Below, one piece after another: positions 7,156 to 14,492 of a stretch of DNA of 29,104 nucleotides. The translations under genes were made by a program, and so were the position numbers. The stretch's first letter is position 1. The number at the start of each line of letters is the position of its first letter. Under the pieces are notes generated by a model, which was not told where the DNA came from, made no database searches, and saw only the letters and a program-made list of their open reading frames with translations. The stretch covers positions 1-29,104 of the IMG/VR virus record IMGVR_UViG_3300046777_001363; one strand, written 5' to 3'. The DNA comes from a virus.

Positions 7156-8958
7156 TTAGTCAAAAGATCTGACGAAGTACGCTGTGCTGTCAACTCCAGA
7201 TACACTTTCTTGGACTGTGACTCCTGGATCTATTACAACCGATGAGTTATCTGAGCAGTAAAGCTTATAATTTTTATTGGCTTCTGCTAATGTAAAGGCA
7301 TTTTCGTAGAAGGCTATATTGCTATAAGTATTAGAGCCTCCGTAAATAAGACCGTCTTGGCTTTGATTAAACTTAATATCTGTGGCTGGGGCGTATAGAG
7401 TAAAGATTATATGATGAGATACATTGTCAAGTAAGAAAGCTGAGGTATTTGTCTGATTTGATACATTTACCCCATTTACGTAGAATGAGCTAATTCCGCT
7501 TTTTGTTATATCCCCATTGACTGCCCACTTTATTTCTGCAGAATCTGAAGAGAATAAAACATTTGCTCCGTCCCTTGGAGTAAAAAACATCTCTATTGTT
7601 TTTGGCTCAATGGGTAGATCTACAGAGAAGCCATGTCCATTGATCATAGATAGCCCGTTATATTGATTTTGTATTCTTACTGGATAATTAAAGTATCCAA
7701 GAGAGTAGTCGTAGTCTGAATATATCCTTGCTCCAGAGTTGTCTGAATAGCAATCTTTATTAGAATACATATCTATATCTAGTCCGCTAAAACCTGGAAG
7801 ATCAAATGACGAGTCGTCTGTAGTCATTGTGATTCTTATGTCCAGTATAGAACTATTTAAATTTTGATTTTTGTTGTAGTATGGAAGTGGAGAATTGTTT
7901 TTGCATTCGGCCCAAATTTCTCCTGGCACTGAAACTTCTACTAAAATGTTTTTTACGTCTTGCCCATATGATATTCTAGAAGAAACAATAGACTCTGGAT
8001 TTGTAACGTATATTCTATCCTCAAAGACAAATGACTTTGTCTCTGATAAGTCAGTTTTAGGAAACTCTATTCTGTTGTACTCTGGATTATAATATGCGTC
8101 TCCAGAAGCCATTTCCGCTAATGATTTTATGCCAGGATATCTGTAGGATATATCTGGCTTTATTGAGAATGAGTTTAATGAAAACAATATTCCTTCTTTA
8201 GAGTAAACAATCTGAGAATACTTTGTTTCTTTATATCCAGCAATGTAATGCCTTAATACTTTAGCAGACTCTATTTCATAATTATATACTGCGGCAGAAT
8301 CTACTATAAATTTTTTACCTGTATTTGCTGGCCCCAATGCAATTCTCATAGACTCATTTGTGAATTTAAATCCAGCAGTAATAAATTTCTCATCCACCAA
8401 AAAGCCGTTAACGTATAATGAAATTTTGTCTTTAGAAAATATTCCCACTACATGCATAGCTTTATTTTTAGATATTTTGTGCGATACATAGTCTTCAGAA
8501 CTACATTTAAAAACTATGTTCTCATTATTAAAGAATATACCTATGTTATTTACAGAGTCTCCCATAACTAAGTATTCTTGTAAATCGGAGTAATCTGGAC
8601 TAAACCATATCTCAAATGCAAAGGGGCTGTCTGGATTTTTATTTGTTCCAATACCTAATGCTTTTAGTTCTACTTGAGATATATCATTTATTTCAGTTCC
8701 TCTTACCCCCGCCCCAATAATAGGAAGAACTTCCATGTCAGAAGTCTCAATTGCATAGCCTTCCATTGAGTTTCCAGAATAATCAACTATAGGCAAACCG
8801 CTTACAGCAGCGTATGAAATTCCGTTGTCTTTTAAATCTTGATACGTAGAATAAAGTGTAAGTAGGTTATTGTATGTGCCTGCTTCGCCAGAACGAACCT
8901 CGTCTAATAAGAAAAAGGAAAGTGGGTTATCTTGCAAGACAGTATATTTATATGACAT
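7156..8958 (-). CDS. LamG/concanavalin-like virion protein
   Basis: A 600-residue protein with no signal peptide. Residues ~105-245 form a LamG/concanavalin-A-like lectin domain: PFAFEIWFSPDYSD, KAMHVVGIFSKDKISLYVNG and IDSAAVYNYE-type strands in the order expected for that fold. A second, more divergent copy lies at ~450-580 (IEMFFTPRDGANVLFSS, SFYVNGVNVS, SNIAFYENAFTLAEANKNYK). The region between (~260-440) is beta-rich and unassigned. Such proteins are usually glycan-binding fibre or spike components. The gene begins three bases after the collagen-like fibre gene, so the two are probably co-expressed and may form one appendage. Binding of a sugar receptor is inferred. Confidence 0.65.
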   Translation of the reverse strand: MSYKYTVLQDNPLSFFLLDEVRSGEAGTYNNLLTLYSTYQDLKDNGISYAAVSGLPIVDYSGNSMEGYAIETSDMEVLPIIGAGVRGTEINDISQVELKALGIGTNKNPDSPFAFEIWFSPDYSDLQEYLVMGDSVNNIGIFFNNENIVFKCSSEDYVSHKISKNKAMHVVGIFSKDKISLYVNGFLVDEKFITAGFKFTNESMRIALGPANTGKKFIVDSAAVYNYEIESAKVLRHYIAGYKETKYSQIVYSKEGILFSLNSFSIKPDISYRYPGIKSLAEMASGDAYYNPEYNRIEFPKTDLSETKSFVFEDRIYVTNPESIVSSRISYGQDVKNILVEVSVPGEIWAECKNNSPLPYYNKNQNLNSSILDIRITMTTDDSSFDLPGFSGLDIDMYSNKDCYSDNSGARIYSDYDYSLGYFNYPVRIQNQYNGLSMINGHGFSVDLPIEPKTIEMFFTPRDGANVLFSSDSAEIKWAVNGDITKSGISSFYVNGVNVSNQTNTSAFLLDNVSHHIIFTLYAPATDIKFNQSQDGLIYGGSNTYSNIAFYENAFTLAEANKNYKLYCSDNSSVVIDPGVTVQESVSGVDSTAYFVRSFD

Positions 8959-8961
8959 GTC

Positions 8962-10074
8962 TTACTGCTCTTCTAGTGCTTTAACTCTCGCTGTAAGCTC
9001 TTGGACTGCTTTAATTAATGGAGCAATAAACTGATCGTATCTAAGACCCTGCATTGAGTCTTCTTCTGACATATCCATTTTAACCCAGCCAGCAAAATCT
9101 TCTACGCCAGCCTCATCTAATACTTCTTTTACTTCTTGTGCGATAAGGCCATAGTGTGTTCTTGAGCCAGGAATAGAAACAACGTCTCCATCAACTACTG
9201 CTTTTCCGCCTTCAATAAATTTATATTTTACTGGATTTAAATCATTTATAAAATCTAGTCCTAGGTCTGAGTTTATTATGTCTGTTTTTAATCTTTGATC
9301 TGACGTGTTAATTGTTCCCGTATTAGAGTATATTGTTTTCCAAAATCTATTAGACGTAACACCGCTGCCAGCATCTGTTGGCTGACCAATAGAGTATAGG
9401 TTATTTGCAAGTGGGTACCAATTTGAATTTACTCCATAACCAGTAGTTGTTGGAATGTTTAAAGATATTGTTGTAGGAACTGGATCTATTGTTGCGCTTG
9501 ATCCAGGTATTCCTTGCGGGCCAGCTGGCCCAGTTGCTCCAGTTGCGCCTCTTGGAATTGTAAATGAAAAAATTGCGTTTGTTGAGGTTCCAGTATTTGT
9601 TACAGAAGCATTAGTGCCAGCAGCTCCTGTTGTTGTGGTACCAACTGATAAGGTTGTAGGTCCAGCTGGACCCTGCGGACCTTCAGGACCCATTGGGCCC
9701 TGTGGTAAAACTAAGTTTAATACTTGTTCTGGGCTTGTTCCTGTAATTGTTGCAGACGCTGATCCTCCTTCTACAACTGTTCCAATTGAAAGAATGTTTG
9801 AGGGTCCTGGGCCACCAATAATACCATCAATCCCTCTTGGTAATGTTAAGTTTAATATTGCATTTTCTGTTGTACCAACATTAACAACTGAAGCTGGTGT
9901 AGATGCACTAACAGTAGTCACAGTGCCTATGGATAAGGTCCCTGAAGGGCCCTGTGGGCCTGGATTAGCCTCTATGAAGGCTGCTATGTCATCGCCAAGG
10001 TTGCCAAGGTCTCTAGGGACGTCTGGCGTGTCTGTATAGTCTGGAAATCTCCAGCCATTTACTCCTGTGCTCAT
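8962..10074 (-). CDS. Collagen-like tail fibre with C-terminal S74 intramolecular chaperone
   Basis: A 370-residue protein. Short Gly-X-Y runs occur at residues ~39-45, 80-92, 125-139 (GPMGPEGPQGPAGP) and 175-192 (GATGATGPAGPQGIPG). Between them are three repeats of a ~35-residue beta module of the form LS(I/V)GT...ILNL.LP(R/Q)G. Residues 258-370 are a peptidase S74 chaperone domain: SDQRLKTDI at 258-266 supplies the Ser/Lys expected for self-cleavage, followed by HYGLIAQEVKEVL and a terminal coiled coil. The family trimerises fibres and then cleaves itself off. The gene follows the oxygenase array by 20 bases and has its own -10 six bases before the ATG. Most collagen prolines are in the X position, and GIP is the clearest Y-position proline. 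Confidence 0.88.
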   Translation of the reverse strand: MSTGVNGWRFPDYTDTPDVPRDLGNLGDDIAAFIEANPGPQGPSGTLSIGTVTTVSASTPASVVNVGTTENAILNLTLPRGIDGIIGGPGPSNILSIGTVVEGGSASATITGTSPEQVLNLVLPQGPMGPEGPQGPAGPTTLSVGTTTTGAAGTNASVTNTGTSTNAIFSFTIPRGATGATGPAGPQGIPGSSATIDPVPTTISLNIPTTTGYGVNSNWYPLANNLYSIGQPTDAGSGVTSNRFWKTIYSNTGTINTSDQRLKTDIINSDLGLDFINDLNPVKYKFIEGGKAVVDGDVVSIPGSRTHYGLIAQEVKEVLDEAGVEDFAGWVKMDMSEEDSMQGLRYDQFIAPLIKAVQELTARVKALEEQ

Positions 10075-10080
10075 TTTTTT

Positions 10081-10089
10081 ATTATACCA
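10081..10089 (-). promoter_or_regulatory. Leaderless-type extended -10 promoter for the collagen-like fibre
   Basis: TGG-TATAAT on the minus strand (10089-10081) is followed by six A residues and then the ATG at 10074. A start seven bases after the -10 would fall on the initiation codon. There is no Shine-Dalgarno sequence in the gap and no convincing -35. The same geometry occurs at two other genes in this window. Confidence 0.6.
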
Positions 10090-10094
10090 CCTAT

Positions 10095-10745
10095 TTACTT
10101 AATATATACATGTGCTGGGCTCATGTATCTAATGCCAGATGTAATTGGCTTGACTTCATGAATATACGGTTCTTGAGAAGGGAACATTATTAAGCTTCCA
10201 GCCTTTGGCTTTATTGTAATGTTGTGATTTGGAAAACTAATTTCTCCACCTTCGTAGTCGTCGTTTACATATGCAACAAGAGAAAATGCTAAGTCTGCGT
10301 TTCCGTCTTGTCCGTCAAAATGCGGACCCATAGACTGGCCTTGATTCCATGCTTTAATTGTTACGCTATCTAAGTTTAAATTGTAATTGTCTTTATCTAA
10401 ACCGTGTCTAGCTAAATATTTATCAGAACACATTTGAAAAGCCATTAAAAAGCTGTTTGCTATGTATAGTGTTCTTTTGTCTACAATATCTGAGCCAGTA
10501 GTTGTTTTTAAATTTGCTTTATTTATAGTTTTTGTTTTACCATAAATTAAATTTGAGTCATTACTTGCGGTCCAGTTTTCCCATTTAGATATTCTAGAAT
10601 AAGACTCTGGATACGTATCTATTTCATCAATGAATCTTTTTAGATCCTCTGGAAAGCTTAAAGCGTTCTCCCAATAGTATATGTCTGGACCTAGCATCTG
10701 AAGGTCAAACATTGTAAATTGCTTAAACTCTGCGTTGTTTTGCAT
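10095..10745 (-). CDS. 2-oxoglutarate/Fe(II) oxygenase, prolyl-4-hydroxylase type (copy 1)
   Basis: A 216-residue soluble enzyme. The double-stranded beta-helix core carries the iron ligands H142 and D144 (PHFDG) and H196 (YIHEV), with R206 (SGIRY) placed to bind the 2-oxoglutarate carboxylate. The linker NDDYEGGEISFP (161-172) is typical of the P4H/2OG-FeII_Oxy_3 family. Such enzymes couple decarboxylation of 2-oxoglutarate to hydroxylation of a substrate, usually a protein side chain. It is the last gene of the six-gene array. The ATG follows the previous stop by one base, with GGAAGGA upstream. The substrate is unknown. The adjacent fibre proteins are candidates. Confidence 0.85.
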   Translation of the reverse strand: MQNNAEFKQFTMFDLQMLGPDIYYWENALSFPEDLKRFIDEIDTYPESYSRISKWENWTASNDSNLIYGKTKTINKANLKTTTGSDIVDKRTLYIANSFLMAFQMCSDKYLARHGLDKDNYNLNLDSVTIKAWNQGQSMGPHFDGQDGNADLAFSLVAYVNDDYEGGEISFPNHNITIKPKAGSLIMFPSQEPYIHEVKPITSGIRYMSPAHVYIK

Positions 10746-10746
10746 T

Positions 10747-11499
10747 TTATCCTTCCACTTCAGAAGCTGGGTATTGTTCTCCTTGTGGGGTTATTCTTAC
10801 TCCCCTATTTCTATAATCTTCCCATTCTGCTGCCTCATCTTTTTGAATTGCTCTGACTTTTGCAAGTTCTTCCGCCCAAGCATCTCTTACTTCTTGTGGG
10901 TAATCGCTTTCTTCTCTATCGTCCCAAAATGAACCAAGGGTGTATCGAATAGACTTTTTGACAGTTGTAACCTCATGCATGTTGTGGAATCCTCCAGCAA
11001 AAGTTACAAGGGTTCCAGTCTTAGGAACAATTGTAAGCCCGTGCTTAAAGTTTAAAACTCCATCTTCAAAGTCGTCATTTAAATAAAGGAATGTTGCATA
11101 TCTGCTTCTAGTAAATGCACCAGAGACGCCATCATTAGATGTATTATCAGAATGCATATTTGCAAATGCACCTGGTGCCCATCTTTGAGAGTGCCAGCTT
11201 ATTTGAGACATCTGTTCTGGAGATTTACCAGACATGTCTGCAGTCGCATTAATTACTCTTTGTCTAAGGTCTTGAAAAAAATCTCCTGGTAAACCGCAAG
11301 CAATTGTGTCTGGATCATTTAGCTCTGGAGTTCCTGATGAGTATGACTCGTAAAATGAAATTGGCATCCATCTTAGCTGATCCTTTTCCATCTTAATGGC
11401 CAAAACATCTATGATAGCCTTACACTCTTCTGGAGTTAAAAAATTATCATATTGTACAATATCTGGCTTGTGTCTGGTTATAACCATATTTCTTTCCAT
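10747..11499 (-). CDS. 2-oxoglutarate/Fe(II) oxygenase (copy 2)
   Basis: A 250-residue paralogue of the neighbouring oxygenases. Iron ligands are H116 and D118 (NMHSDN) and H175 (NMHEV), and R185 (SIRYT) is the predicted 2-oxoglutarate anchor. The shared block is slightly altered to LNDDFEDGVLNF (140-151). The N-terminus reads HKPDIVQYDNFLTPEECKAI, a classic P4H-family opening. The C-terminal ~55 residues (from about 195) are a charged, mostly helical extension absent from copies 1 and 4. A second ATG four codons in (M5) has an equally good GGAAAG upstream, so the start is not certain. It lies one base after copy 3. Confidence 0.83.
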   Translation of the reverse strand: MERNMVITRHKPDIVQYDNFLTPEECKAIIDVLAIKMEKDQLRWMPISFYESYSSGTPELNDPDTIACGLPGDFFQDLRQRVINATADMSGKSPEQMSQISWHSQRWAPGAFANMHSDNTSNDGVSGAFTRSRYATFLYLNDDFEDGVLNFKHGLTIVPKTGTLVTFAGGFHNMHEVTTVKKSIRYTLGSFWDDREESDYPQEVRDAWAEELAKVRAIQKDEAAEWEDYRNRGVRITPQGEQYPASEVEG

Positions 11500-11500
11500 G

Positions 11501-12319
11501 TTATTTACCTTGCCCCTTTTTGTTGCTCATATAATCTTCATATGAAACTTCTACGCCATCTTGGAAATAAACCATATTTCTTTTGTCGTCATGATCTATT
11601 CTTTCCTGCTCCATTTTTGCCCATCTGTAAGCGCCAAATCTTCTTTGGTTTTCAAGCCATTCTTCTGTGCCATTGTGTGGTGTCATGATAAAGTTTCTAA
11701 CAAAAAACTTTTCATTTGTGTTAATTGTTTTTACTCCATGATAGTATGGCTCTGTAGATGGGAAAACAAGAATGTCTCCCGCTTGAGGCTTATGGTTAAT
11801 AAGGTTGCCTCCAACATAAAATTCGATGTCTCCGCCTTCGTAGTCGTCGTTAATGTACATTGTGCATGTTATAAAAAACTTATCTCCAGGCATATCTTTT
11901 TGAGAAGTTATGTGGTCTGTATGATATTGCATAGTCATGCTATTGTCTAGCGTATCAATATTTGCATGATATTTAGAGTAAGAGCATCCGCTAAAATGCC
12001 AGCCTTCTGGCAACTCAATACCGTGTCTTTCTACGTAATCCATGATTACTTTGTTGTAGGCCTCTTCAACCTCTTCAACAAATTTCTTTTCTTTAATAAA
12101 CATTTCTTCTTTTTGAACTTCATCGGAGACTTCTCTTGGATCTTTCTTTTGCGAATAAGTTCCAAAATGTGCCCACGGATCCCAGGTCTTTAAAAAGTAT
12201 TTGCCCTCTGATGTCTTTTCAGATTCATTCATCACTTCATATAGCTGCTTTGGATCCTTTAAAACATTTCGATAGATATCTACTTTTGGATAAAGCTCTA
12301 CATAATCTAATTTACTCAT
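11501..12319 (-). CDS. 2-oxoglutarate/Fe(II) oxygenase (copy 3)
   Basis: A 272-residue protein if translation starts at the ATG at 12319. That start overlaps the preceding stop as ATGA and has AGGAGA about ten bases upstream. A longer frame from 12355 overlaps the neighbour by 40 bases and is less likely. Iron ligands are H133 and D135 (YHTDH) and H194 (YYHGV), with R208 (FFVRNF) as the 2-oxoglutarate anchor. The shared block is INDDYEGGDIEF (156-167). The N-terminal ~100 residues are longer and more charged than in the other copies. The C-terminus (~215-272) is a Trp/Arg/Glu-rich helical tail. Function beyond oxygenase chemistry is unknown. Confidence 0.85.
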   Translation of the reverse strand: MSKLDYVELYPKVDIYRNVLKDPKQLYEVMNESEKTSEGKYFLKTWDPWAHFGTYSQKKDPREVSDEVQKEEMFIKEKKFVEEVEEAYNKVIMDYVERHGIELPEGWHFSGCSYSKYHANIDTLDNSMTMQYHTDHITSQKDMPGDKFFITCTMYINDDYEGGDIEFYVGGNLINHKPQAGDILVFPSTEPYYHGVKTINTNEKFFVRNFIMTPHNGTEEWLENQRRFGAYRWAKMEQERIDHDDKRNMVYFQDGVEVSYEDYMSNKKGQGK

Positions 12320-12990
12320 GGCTGTTTTTCTCCTGTATGTTTTTTTATCGTCCAAAAAAATGGGGATGTAAATCTATTTCCAGCAGTAACTGGACGTACA
12401 CCATGCGTATAATTCATATCGCCTGGGAAAAAATATGCTGCTCCAGCAACTGGCTGGAATTCAATTCCGTGTTGTGGGAAATACAATTCTCCACCTTCAT
12501 AGTCATCATTAAAATAAAATAGTCCAGCAAGATCATACCAAGGGAAATCGTTTGCCCTTCCTTTTTCTGGACCAGAATGAAATTCTTTATCTGCGTGTGG
12601 CTCTTGTCTAGCGCCTACTGGCCACCTAACAATTGCTGGACCAGTTTCTTTTGCATCTACGCTAAAGAATGCGTCTACTTCTACTTTAAGTCTATCTATC
12701 ATGCTATAGATTAATTCTAGTATAGATGGATCTGATGCCATCAAAGAGTTATACGTGCATACTCTATCTTCCCAAATTGTGTGATCGTATAAAACTAGTC
12801 CATCTGCATCTCTATGTGTTTCTGTTACGTCCCAAATTTTATTGTTTAGCGCAAAATCCATAAGGCGTTTACGTTCATCTAAAGAAAGAAAATCTCTTAT
12901 CTCAACGATATTATCAATTGAGTTCCCAAAAAATCCTGAAGGGGTTATTGATTTTGGTGGCTCATGCGACCAGCTATTTTCTAGTTTCAT
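12316..12990 (-). CDS. 2-oxoglutarate/Fe(II) oxygenase (copy 4)
   Basis: A 224-residue enzyme with H132 and D134 (PHADK) and H196 (YTHGV) as iron ligands and R206 (GNRFT) as 2-oxoglutarate anchor. The shared block FNDDYEGGELYFP lies at 160-172. IVEIRDFLSLDERKRLMDFA near the N-terminus is the usual P4H-family helix. Four bases overlap at both ends with its neighbours. Although inside a polycistronic array, its ATG is preceded, six bases away, by an extended -10 located in the end of the upstream gene, so it may also be expressed from its own leaderless transcript. Confidence 0.86.
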   Translation of the reverse strand: MKLENSWSHEPPKSITPSGFFGNSIDNIVEIRDFLSLDERKRLMDFALNNKIWDVTETHRDADGLVLYDHTIWEDRVCTYNSLMASDPSILELIYSMIDRLKVEVDAFFSVDAKETGPAIVRWPVGARQEPHADKEFHSGPEKGRANDFPWYDLAGLFYFNDDYEGGELYFPQHGIEFQPVAGAAYFFPGDMNYTHGVRPVTAGNRFTSPFFWTIKKHTGEKQP

Positions 12991-13715
12991 ATATCCATTA
13001 TATCATTTCTATTTTTTAGGCTGTTATTTACCTTTAATCTAACTGCTTTTATTTGGTGTGAACCAATTTTTCTTTTTAAATGATCTACTGCGTCCCTATA
13101 AAAATTTGACCAAGTTGCAGTTCTATTCAATTCATATATAACATTAGAATACTCTGTGGAATCAAAGCTAGGCTCTGGTAAAGATGAGAGGTCTTTAAAT
13201 TCTATCTCAGAGTTATTTATTGCAGATAAATCTATTGGCATTACTGATATTATAGGGGTGCCCGCTTTAATTGTTATAACCTCATTTGCCTTTGTTATCA
13301 TCCAGGCGGCTGGCAGTTCTCCTCTATAAAAAGATGTACTAATTAATGTGGTAAAAGGTGTTGCACCATCAATAAAAAGATTTGGAACTGGCATAGACAT
13401 TAATGTTGAGTTTTCATCAGTCTTAAACATTATTCCAGTATTAAAGCTTATTGTTGCATTTGCTCTGCCAGGGTATGCATATTTTTCTCCAGATAATATC
13501 TTTACATGGTCGGGAGTGCTATCTGTAATGCCATCCCAAATGAAAGATATGTCTTCTGGGAAAGATATTCCCCAGCCAAGCTGATTTGTCAGGCTTACTG
13601 GAAAACATTTATATGCGTGAGCCTCAAAGGTTTGATCCATCCATTCTCTTTTTACAGACAATGGGTGGACTTCGCCAAACCCTTCTCTAACAAAATAAGC
13701 TTCTATGTTATGCAT
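12987..13715 (-). CDS. DUF6065-like protein, function unknown
   Basis: A 242-residue soluble protein with no HxD motif, so it is not a further oxygenase. It opens with a beta strand, then HPLSVKREWMDQTFEAHAYKC (residues ~17-37), SLTNQLGWGISFPED (~41-55), a central FNTGIMFKTDENSTLMSMPVPN (~100-121), and IKAGTPIISVMPI (~169-181). This order of a WM motif, an early Cys, N-x-x-GW, an N-TGI strand and a P-VPN turn matches my recollection of DUF6065, a family with no assigned function. Eight bases overlap the upstream oxygenase and four overlap the downstream one. It may supply a partner or substrate-handling role for the oxygenases, which is inference. Confidence 0.6.
   Translation of the reverse strand: MHNIEAYFVREGFGEVHPLSVKREWMDQTFEAHAYKCFPVSLTNQLGWGISFPEDISFIWDGITDSTPDHVKILSGEKYAYPGRANATISFNTGIMFKTDENSTLMSMPVPNLFIDGATPFTTLISTSFYRGELPAAWMITKANEVITIKAGTPIISVMPIDLSAINNSEIEFKDLSSLPEPSFDSTEYSNVIYELNRTATWSNFYRDAVDHLKRKIGSHQIKAVRLKVNNSLKNRNDIMDI
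12997..13005 (-). promoter_or_regulatory. Leaderless-type extended -10 promoter inside the oxygenase array
   Basis: TGA-TATAAT on the minus strand is followed by exactly six bases (GGATAT) and the ATG at 12990. The motif lies within the last codons of the DUF6065-like gene. Its sequence from AAATGATA to ATATATGA closely matches the one before the first oxygenase at 14421. No Shine-Dalgarno sequence is present beyond a GG dinucleotide. Confidence 0.5.
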
Positions 13716-14421
13716 TTTGATTTTTACCAGATTTAGAATCTTCCTCTAGCCATCTTGATCTCATCTGCATAAACTCTGGTCTATGTGCATGATCGTTATA
13801 GTCTAGCATTGTAACTACTGAAACCTTCATTCCAGACTCAACTGGCATTGCCCTGTGAGAAAATAGATATGTTGAAGGGAAAATATAAAGGTCTCCTGCT
13901 CTTGGCTTAATGTCTAGGTTAAGCTTAGGGAAATAAAGGTTCCCGCCTTCGTAATCATCATTAATGTATGCAACTAATGATACTGTGGCGCTATAAGAAA
14001 ATCCATGATCTGCATGTTCTTGAAAATGCTGCCCTTTCCCATATCGAATGCAATTCATAACTTCCCAATAATTCATTCTTACGTTATACATACTGCAGTA
14101 ATCTTCAACTGCTGGAGATTGCGACTTTTTTAAATCTGACCATAGGCTAGATACTAATGTTTCAGTTTTTGATATAGGGTTTTTAATTTCTCCCACTTTA
14201 ATATCTTCACAGTCTCTATAAGATGGCCTTTTTTCGCTGTATCCAACAAAACCAAAGGTCCAGGCGTACCTTGTATCATTTTCGCTAACAGCTGACTCGC
14301 CGATTTGATTTAATCTATTTATAACATCAATATCATTTTTAATAGCATTTCTATATACCCAAACTCCTGGGAAAAGCTGTTCTTTAGAAGAAAAGCTATG
14401 GGGCTCATTTAAATTTGTCAT
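13708..14421 (-). CDS. 2-oxoglutarate/Fe(II) oxygenase (copy 5, first gene of the array)
   Basis: A 237-residue enzyme, the promoter-proximal member of the array. Iron ligands are H136 and D138 (EHADHG) and H189 (FSHRAMPV). At the position where the other four copies have Arg it has K199 (SGMKVSVV). Lys serves as the 2-oxoglutarate anchor in animal collagen prolyl-4-hydroxylase, so activity is still expected. The shared block INDDYEGGNLYFP is at 163-175. EQLFPGVWVYRNAI near the N-terminus and a charged C-terminal tail are specific to this copy. The gene has no Shine-Dalgarno sequence and begins six bases after an extended -10. Its last eight bases overlap the DUF6065-like gene. Confidence 0.85.
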   Translation of the reverse strand: MTNLNEPHSFSSKEQLFPGVWVYRNAIKNDIDVINRLNQIGESAVSENDTRYAWTFGFVGYSEKRPSYRDCEDIKVGEIKNPISKTETLVSSLWSDLKKSQSPAVEDYCSMYNVRMNYWEVMNCIRYGKGQHFQEHADHGFSYSATVSLVAYINDDYEGGNLYFPKLNLDIKPRAGDLYIFPSTYLFSHRAMPVESGMKVSVVTMLDYNDHAHRPEFMQMRSRWLEEDSKSGKNQNA

Positions 14422-14427
14422 ATATGA

Positions 14428-14436
14428 ATTGTATCA
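14428..14436 (-). promoter_or_regulatory. Leaderless-type extended -10 promoter of the oxygenase array
   Basis: TGA-TACAAT on the minus strand (14436-14428), six bases, then the ATG at 14421. TTGTGC lies 17 bases upstream, within the end of the strong hairpin, and gives a weak -35. With initiation about seven bases after the -10, the transcript would begin at the start codon. This would be the main promoter of the six-gene array. Confidence 0.6.
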
Positions 14437-14451
14437 TTTATGTTTATATAG

Positions 14452-14483
14452 CACAATAGCAAGGGTTGCCCCTTGCTATTGTG
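14452..14483 (-). terminator. Very strong GCAA-tetraloop hairpin between fibre gene and oxygenase array
   Basis: A perfect 14-bp inverted repeat (14452-14465 with 14470-14483) encloses four bases. On the minus strand the loop reads GCAA, a GNRA tetraloop, closed by three G-C pairs, so the RNA hairpin should be extremely stable. It lies ten bases after the stop codon of the 277-residue FN3 protein. The expected U-tract is missing: the bases after the stem are CTATATAAAC. It may be a terminator, an RNA 3'-end protector or a processing site. Confidence 0.6.
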
Positions 14484-14492
14484 TGTTATATA

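Noticed and set aside
9455-10039. Plus-strand 194-codon frame with Gly/Pro content opposite the collagen-like fibre
   Set aside because: Collagen codons (GGN CCN) read as Gly/Pro on both strands, so an antisense collagen-like frame is expected by composition.
12320-12355. Upstream ATG extending oxygenase copy 3 by 12 residues
   Set aside because: It would overlap the preceding gene by 40 bases. The ATG at 12319 has ATGA coupling and AGGAGA at proper distance.
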